Shown piece after piece: positions 57,359-64,000 of a stretch of DNA of 64,000 bases. The notes under the pieces are model-generated. The model had not been told where the DNA came from, did no database searches, and saw only the letters and a program-made list of their open reading frames with translations. Every line of letters starts with the position of its first letter. The stretch's first letter is position 1. The translations under genes and the position numbers were made by a program. The stretch is from Pseudorasbora parva (lineage: Eukaryota; Chordata; Actinopteri; Cypriniformes; Gobionidae), in the NCBI RefSeq assembly GCF_024679245.1, contig NC_090176.1, forward strand, positions 48,329,615 through 48,393,614. Reading direction: 5' to 3'.

Positions 57359-57956
57359 AAGGGAATAGCACTGATTATCTCTTCATCACGGCTCCTGTTA
57401 GTGGGTGGGATATATTAGGCAGCAAGTGAACATTTTGTCCTCAAAGTTGATGTGTTAGAAGCAGGAAAAATGGGCAAGAGTAAGGATTTGAGTGAGTTTG
57501 ACAAGGGCCAAATTGTGATGGCTAGACGACTGGGTCAGAGCATCTCCAAAACTGCAGCTCTTGTGGGCTGTTCCCGGTCTGCAGTGGTCAGTATCTATCA
57601 AAAGTGCTCCAAGAGGAACAGTGGAGAACCGGCCACAGGGTCATGGGCGGCCAAGGCTCATTGATGCACGTGGGGAGTGAAGGCTGGCCCGTGTGGGCCG
57701 ATCAAAGAGACGAGCTACTGAAGCTCAAACTGCTCAAGAAGTTAATGCTGATTCTGATAGAAAGGTGTCAGAATACACAGAGCATCTCAGTTTGTTGCGT
57801 ATGGGGCCGCATAGCCGCAGACCAGTCAGGGTGCCCATGCTGACCCCTGACCCCGCCGAAAGAGCCAACAGTGGCACGTGAGCATCAGAACTGGACCACA
57901 GAGGATTGGAACAAGGTGGCCTGGTCTGATGAATCACATTTTCTTTTACATCTGAT

Positions 57957-58664
57957 CATGGGCGTCGGAAGCAAATAAAAAGTGGGTGGGTCAGTATAAA
58001 AAATGATAGGTGGGGAAATATTTTTGCGGGGGGTTCTGGGGGTTCTCCCCCCGAAAAAAAATGATTTCATAGATGTGATTTCCTGCATTATGGTACGTTT
58101 TAGGCCATATCAATTTCCTATACCAAAAGACCTCAAACCAGTCGATACCAATAGTCTAATAAAAAGGCTATTCATTTAACTGCCATAATCAACAGTTTCA
58201 CAGATAATGATAATGAATAAGTTGCATGGTTTTTATGCTCCGTATCCAGACCTGATCCTGACAGAAAAAGTGCCGTTTACTAAACGATTGACTGGGCCAG
58301 ACAAAATTACAGAAATCACTGAATTATTTACCGTGGCTGTAGAGTAGGGGTACGACGCATGGCATTAAGTTTTGACGCATATCGCGAGCATAGGTCGGAA
58401 TCTGCCTTTTGCCACACTCGCTCTACTCCCTTTCCTCATCACATATCAGATCGGAAAGGTATTTAATTTCAATTAAAAAAAAAGAAAATATTAGAAAAGG
58501 GGAAATAAAGCGTTTAACGTGTTTAATAATAAGTTTGTTTTAATAATAAGTCAATGTAAGCAGACATGAATTGGAGATGATAAAAGTGACTGGGTCCAAT
58601 ATCATTGGTCTTAAAAAGTGGGTGGGACTTGTCCCACCCACACACAATGGTTCCGACGCCCATG
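57957..58664. mobile_element. hAT-like non-autonomous element, copy B
   Basis: 708 bp with ends CATGGGCGTCGGAA and TTCCGACGCCCATG, flanked by an 8-bp duplication CATCTGAT (57949-57956 and 58665-58672). It is the same family as 22816-23524 in the opposite orientation, with a similar but more decayed tRNA-like part at 58332-58416. It lies inside the Tc1-like copy, so it inserted later. Confidence 0.88.
58332..58416 (+). other. tRNA-like segment in hAT-like copy B, decayed
   Basis: 85 nt aligned with 23070-23154 of copy A. The A-box-like GTGGCTGTAGAGTAGGGG and terminal GCCACA are kept, but the B box has changed to GGTCGGAATC. The fold is probably lost. Confidence 0.55.
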
Positions 58665-59094
58665 CATCTGATGGATGGCCGGGTGCGTGTGCGTCGCTTA
58701 CCTGAGGAACACATGGCCCCAGTCTGACGCTTTGGGCAATGTTCTGCTGGGAAACCTTGGGTCCTCCATCCATGAGGATGTTACTTTTACACGCTCCACC
58801 TACCTAAGCATTGTTGCAGACCATGTACACACTTTCATGGAAACGGTATTCCCTGGTGGCTGTGGCTCTTCCAGCAGGATAATGCTCCTGCCACAAAGCA
58901 AAAAAGGTTCAGGAATGATTTGAGAAGCTTAACAACGAGTTTGAGGTGTTGACTTGGCCTCCAAATTCCCCAGATCTCAATCCAATGGAGCATCTGTGGG
59001 CCCCACCTCGCAACTTACAGGACTTAAAGGATCTGCTGCTAAAATCTTGGTGCCAGATACCTCAGCACACCTTCAGGGGTCTAATGGAGTCCAT

Positions 59095-59863
<769 letters not shown>

Positions 59864-60032
59864 ATTATGAAAGCCACTGAGAATCTTGGGAACATAAACG
59901 GCGCTCGAGTGCTCCTCAAAAGGCTGGTGAAAAATGAAGCTGGCTGGTTTTCCAAATTCCTTCAGGCTCTGGAGGACACTGAACACCATGAGCTGGTGCG
60001 CGAGCTGCGGGGAGAGCCGTGCAACGAGGGCG
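59864..60032 (+). CDS. ifih1: ifih1 exon 2: second half of CARD2
   Basis: The exon encodes IMKATENLGNINGARVLLKR, then EAGWFSKFLQALEDTEHHEL and VRELRGEPCNEG. These correspond to the last helices of MDA5 CARD2 (in mammals G-x-x-x-L-L-K-R-I-V, then NWFSAFLNVL and NELVQEL). Entry is phase 0; the donor GGGCG|GTGAGG leaves phase 1. The reading frame stays open past the donor, but that extension is not CARD-like. Confidence 0.93.
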
Positions 60033-60475
60033 GTGAGGGTCATCTGGAGGACGAAACCTTTCTGCACAAATCATGTCCAGCGACTGATAAAGTGCTGCTT
60101 TCTCATCAAGCTGTCACAGGCTCTCTTAGAAAAACAGTAGTTGGAAACAGGAAACCAGTAGAGGTCAAACGTCACTGTTGTTGAGACTACACATTTGTAG
60201 CCTGGAAACCCCACTGTTAGTTTCTGTATATCGCAGGTCTTAAAAAAAAGATGGTTTCTTTGAGATTGATTTACCAGAACATTGGCTGATTTTTCACTTG
60301 TCTTTAAGAAACACAATGTAGGAAAAAAGTACTTTGAGGAACGCTCAAATAATTGACAAATCTGTGAACATTGGAAAATCAAATGTCCTTATAAATAATT
60401 CTTAGTTTAAAGGGTTAATTCACCCAAAAGTCAAAAATGATGTCATTCCTTTCTTACATAACCTGCTTGACGTGC

Positions 60476-61359
60476 AAGAGTGAACCTCATTGGTTCTCAA
60501 ACGTGCTGCGTAACAAGAATGAACCTCATTGGTTCTCGCTGAAGCTCAAACGTGATGCGTAACACGAGAATGAACCTCATTGGTTCTCACTGAAGCTCAA
60601 ACGTGATGCGTAACAAAAATGAACCTCATTGGTTCTCGCTGAGGCTCAAACGTGATGCGTAACAAGAATGAACCTCATTGGTTCTTGCTGAAGCTCAAAC
60701 GTGATGCGTAACACGAGAATGAACCTCATTGGTTCTCGCTGAAGCTCAAACGTGCTGCGTAACACGAGAATGAACCTCATTGGTTCTCACTGAAGCTCAA
60801 ACGTGATGCGTAACAAGAATGAACCTCATTGGTTCTCGCTGAGGCTCAAACGTGATGCGTAACAAGAATGAACCTCATTGGTTCTTGCTGAAGCTCAAAC
60901 GTGATGCGTAACAAGAATGAACCTCATTGGTTCTTGCTGAAGCTCAAACGTGATGCGTAACACGAGAATGAACCTCATTGGTTCTCGCTGAAGCTCAAAC
61001 GTGATGCGTAACACCAGAATGAACCTCATTGGTTCTAGCTGAAGCTCAACCGTGATGCGAAACACGAGAATGAACCTCATTGGTTCTCGCTGAAGCTCAA
61101 ACGTGCTGCGTAACACGAGAATGAACCTCATTGGTTCTCGCTGAAGCTCAAACGTGATGCGTAACACGAGAATTAACCTCATTGGTTCTCGCCGAAGCTC
61201 AAACGTGATGCGTAACACGAGAATGAACCTCAGTGGTTCTCACCGAAGCTCAAACGTGATGCGTAACACGAGAATGAACCTCAGTGGTTCTCACCGAAGC
61301 TCAAACGTGATGCGTAACACGAGAATGAACCTCATTGGTTCTCACTGAAGCTCAAACGT
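60476..61359. repeat. 51-bp minisatellite in ifih1 intron, about 17 units
   Basis: Units read AATGAACCTCATTGGTTCTC, GCTGAAGCTCAAACGTGATG and CGTAACACGAG. Some are shortened to about 48 bp (AACAAG in place of AACACGAG). Each has an inverted CCAAT box (ATTGG). It is preceded by a MITE-type end AAAGGGTTAATTCACCCAAA at 60411. Frames across it are artefacts. Confidence 0.95.
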
Positions 61360-61439
61360 TGTTATTATTATGCAAAGAGTGAATTACAATGAGCAGCTGC
61401 ACTGAATTCAACTGTGCTGATTACCTGTGTGTGTTACAG

Positions 61440-61619
61440 AGCCCATGGCAGTCGAGACCCTCGAGATCAGAACTGTTGAGGAGGGAGAACAGATGTGTTT
61501 ATCTGCCACAAACGAGCCGGAGCCGGAGCCGGTTCTCTCCACAAACAGCTCGCTTTTGTCAGAGGATCTGGACAGCAGTGTGGACAGCAGCGGTCTGGGT
61601 GCGTCTGCTGAAAATGGAG
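61440..61619 (+). CDS. ifih1: ifih1 exon 3: CARD-helicase linker
   Basis: The first two bases complete a Glu codon. The exon then encodes PMAVETLEIRTVEEGEQMCL, an acidic Pro-Glu run and SEDLDSSVDSSGLGASAENG. It is the flexible acidic, serine-rich linker between the CARDs and the helicase domain, comparable in position to the SSFADSSVVSE-type linker of mammals. The acceptor is GTGTTACAG and the donor GGAG|GTGAAT, phase 1 to phase 1, 180 nt. Linker sequence is poorly conserved, so the call rests on phase and splice signals. Confidence 0.82.
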
Positions 61620-63475
61620 GTGAATATCTGAAGCTTTTCCTTTCACAAGGCAGAAAAAAATGGTTGGGCAAACAGACAGACAATCCTGCCATAAACTTGA
61701 TCATCTACTCCTAATCTAGCTTTTGGTGTTGGTTGATATTGTTGGCTCTGTGAGTGAATTGCTCATATATTGAGAGTCGATAAGTGGATAAAATGGTGTA
61801 TGCTAAAAGCATCTATATCTAATTCATTACAATATTGCGTTACTTAGTTACTTTTTAAGAGAGGTAATGTTACGTTCCTTTTTTGTTACTTTTTCTCACC
61901 TGGGCTGGGCTTGTTTTAGTTTTTTTTTATAACAAAAAGTGTTTTATATTTGGGCAAATGTAAAGGCCAAAAACTTTGGGCTAAAGTGTAACTAATAAGT
62001 CTGAAGGAAATGCAAATTTATGTACAGGGCGCAGATTAAACAAACCTTTCAATGCCATAATGGATTGCAGAAGAACAGGACTCAGGAGAAGAAAGTTTAA
62101 CGCTTACTTCACCATTAAAGGTCCACTGAAGTGCCTTGAAACGCGCCGCATTATTCAATGTGTTGACGTAATTTCCCCTGAAACGGCTGCAGCTGTTAGC
62201 AGCTCCTCCCCTTTTTTGAAACAGCCAATAGTGTTTCGTTATTATACAGTTTGACTAGAGCGCAAGAGCAGACCTTCTCTCTCTGTTTAGTAAAGCCAGT
62301 TTCCTCTAAAACTGTTTATCATCATAATCTCCTCCATATCGCTTTGAAATGCAGCATTCTGTGCAGAATTCAAATGGGTCGATATGTTTGTTGTCTGCAC
62401 GGATTCACTCATATGATCCGCACTGCGCTCTCGTGTCTGTAGTCTAAATTTAGACCAGAGCCGTTGGGGTGTGTTCGCGGCTGCTGTGCGTGAAACTAAT
62501 GTGAAAACAGACTTTATTCACCTCAAATGAAAGCATATTTACACCGAATCGTTTCCTATCACATATATAGTGTGCTATGTGCCTTCCACCTTGTTGAAAT
62601 TAGTTCATGTGTGTAAACTACTGACCAATTTCAGCTTCAGCAGTGTAGGGGGCGGGCTTTAGATTCTAGAGCGCATTCTGATTGGACAGAAGATTTGATG
62701 AGAAAGTGAAGTCTGCGATGATGTCACCAAAACCTGAGATTTGTTTTAGCGGAAGTGGGAGACTAAATTTTAAATGCTTATATATCCTAAATGTAAATTT
62801 TGTCATAGTTTGGAACATACCAGCTTATTCATAACTTTAAGGCTAACACAGTCATACTAAAAGCAAAAAAACTTAAATTTTAAATTCAGTGGACCTTTAA
62901 AAGCTAAAAATCTAAAGTCATTTTTGCTTTGGTTTAAGTCTATCATTAAAAGGTCAGCAGCAAGTATGCTGGTTAAAAGTGAGATTAAAAGCATACATAT
63001 ATTATTTTTTTAACATTTAATTATCTGAGGTTTGCATAGTATTCTGCTTTAGCATTTCACAGATTTTATTCATTTTGAGGAAGTTTTTTTGAGCACATAA
63101 GATTAGTAAATGCATGCACACATTTAGTCTAAAACTACAATAACCATCATATCTACACATAACGCTTCTGTACTTACGCCTGTTTTTACCCAACACTTGG
63201 ACAGGAGAGCTGTCGGTCAATAAATGGAAAAAAAAGTGACTTGCGTTACTTATTTGAAAAGGTAACTCCGATATTTTGTGGTAAATTTAAAATTGAAGCG
63301 TAACTTAACTAGTTACTTGAAAAAGTAATCCGATTACTTTAGCTCTATCACTATCCTATCTGAAAATCCTCAAAGCCTGGACGGACACATGCAATGCAAA
63401 AGTGGAAGAGACCAAAGACAGTCTTTCAAATCCTCCACGGCACAAGCCAAACTAACAGCATATATTCTCTCACAG
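61620..63475. other. ifih1 intron with nested repeats
   Basis: 61820-63340 is bounded by GCGTTACTTAGTTACTTTTT and AACTAGTTACTTGAAAAAGT, ends typical of a fish repeat. Within it lies the MITE at 62115-62900. No gene is recognised. Confidence 0.55.
62115..62900. mobile_element. MITE with TTAAAGGTCCACTGAA ends
   Basis: The left end is TTAAAGGTCCACTGAAGTGC and the right end is AATTCAGTGGACCTTTAA. It is about 786 bp with no transposase frame and lies nested in another repeat in the ifih1 intron. Confidence 0.78.
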
Positions 63476-63550
63476 ATGTCGACATGTATAAAGAAGGCGA
63501 GGAGGAAGAGGAAGAGGAAGGAAATCGTACAGATGATGATGAGCCGTCAG
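63476..63550 (+). CDS. ifih1: ifih1 exon 4: acidic linker
   Basis: A 75-nt exon encoding DVDMYKEGEEEEEEEGNRTD then DDEPSG. The acceptor is TCTCTCACAG and the donor TCAG|GTACAG; it enters and leaves in phase 1, in register with exon 3. The very acidic run sits just before the helicase region in the linker. The helicase, insert and C-terminal regulatory domains must lie beyond the window. The phase and splice match make it likely real, although the sequence is low complexity. Confidence 0.75.
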
Positions 63551-64000
63551 GTACAGTCAACTGAAAGACTTTCATTCAAACCAAAGGGTGTATGCTCTTG
63601 ATCCTTTGCTTGCTCCAGTTTGGACAGTCCCAGCAATTAGTGTACTGTAAAAGATGGGGGGTTCAATTAAAAATTACAGAGATTAAGTTTGTAGATATGC
63701 CCATCTCTGAAACATGCTTGCTCTGAGTGCAATCTCTAAAAAATATATATTTTAAAAACCATTATCCAGTAGGGTTGTGTGCCATTCACATTTTCTGCGT
63801 TTCCATAAACAAAACGCCAGCTGTAAAAATATGCAGTAACACTTTACTTAAAGCCTTTATGTATAATGCATTATAAAGGTATTCATAATGTATGTTATAC
63901 AGGGTGTCCGCAGGGTTTTAAAAAGTATTAAAAAGTGATAAATCAAAATTGCCAAATTTAAGGCCATTAAAAGTGTTAAATGTGGTCTCAGAGGTATTAT
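63551..64000. other. ifih1 intron, to window edge
   Basis: No exon recognised. AGTAACACTTTACTTAAAGC at 63834 is a MITE-type end, and CAGGGTGTCCGCAGGGTTTT at 63900 begins another repeat that continues past the window. Confidence 0.5.

Noticed and set aside
60895..61348. Repetitive frames in the ifih1 intron
   Set aside because: Generated by the 51-bp minisatellite; they do not match MDA5 and are not in phase with the exons.
61620..61714. Continuation of ifih1 exon 3 frame to a stop at 61714
   Set aside because: A good donor at 61620 in matching phase joins to the exon at 63476; the read-through peptide has no similarity to the MDA5 linker.

Overview
This is vertebrate nuclear DNA, almost certainly from a teleost fish and probably a cyprinid-type genome. 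The coding sequence is split into short exons with GT/AG borders, and the introns are filled with fish-style Tc1/mariner, hAT and foldback elements, (GT)n, (TA)n and GATA/GGAT microsatellites, and minisatellites. Two host genes run left to right on the + strand.

Gene 1 (274 to 47570) is the 3' part of an ERG-type voltage-gated potassium channel gene, called kcnh7. Seven coding exons can be placed with consistent intron phases: the cyclic-nucleotide-binding homology domain (274-526, 23983-24188), a variable cytoplasmic linker (24299-24383, 27749-27964), a coiled-coil region (34636-34792, 44429-44594) and the C-terminal tail with the stop codon (47343-47570). Gene 2 (56702 to beyond the right edge) is the 5' end of ifih1 (MDA5), the cytosolic double-stranded RNA sensor. 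Its tandem CARDs and acidic linker occupy four exons (56702-57136, 59864-60032, 61440-61619, 63476-63550). An ISRE-like motif lies about 130 bases upstream of its start codon. KCNH7 and IFIH1 are also neighbours in the same orientation in mammals, which supports both names.

The 23.5-kb kcnh7 intron at 527-23982 is the main mobile-element store. It holds a complete, probably young, Ty3/Gypsy mag-like retrotransposon (5611-10060) with an intact gag-pol frame and seemingly identical 164-bp LTRs, inserted inside an older Tc1-like copy. It also holds a complete Tc1-like element with an intact transposase and 213-bp IR/DR-type inverted repeats (10349-11968), a 6.6-kb LTR element with 1-kb LTRs and no recognisable coding capacity (13161-19797), foldback MITEs, and a hAT-like non-autonomous element that carries a tRNA-like segment (22816-23524, with a second inverted copy at 57957-58664). 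Later introns carry a DD35E Tc1 pseudogene, Tc1 and LINE relics, a 53-bp minisatellite, and two clearly nested element stacks (37988-40457 and 42642-44060). The kcnh7/ifih1 spacer holds a 42-bp minisatellite that stays open in several reading frames. An ifih1 intron holds a 51-bp minisatellite.

The host genes are ordinary. The most unusual item is the hAT-like family with an 85-nt tRNA-like module. Next come the gene-free long-LTR element and the repeated NF-Y-like boxes in two unrelated minisatellites. All boundaries were read by eye from sequence, and no database search was possible.
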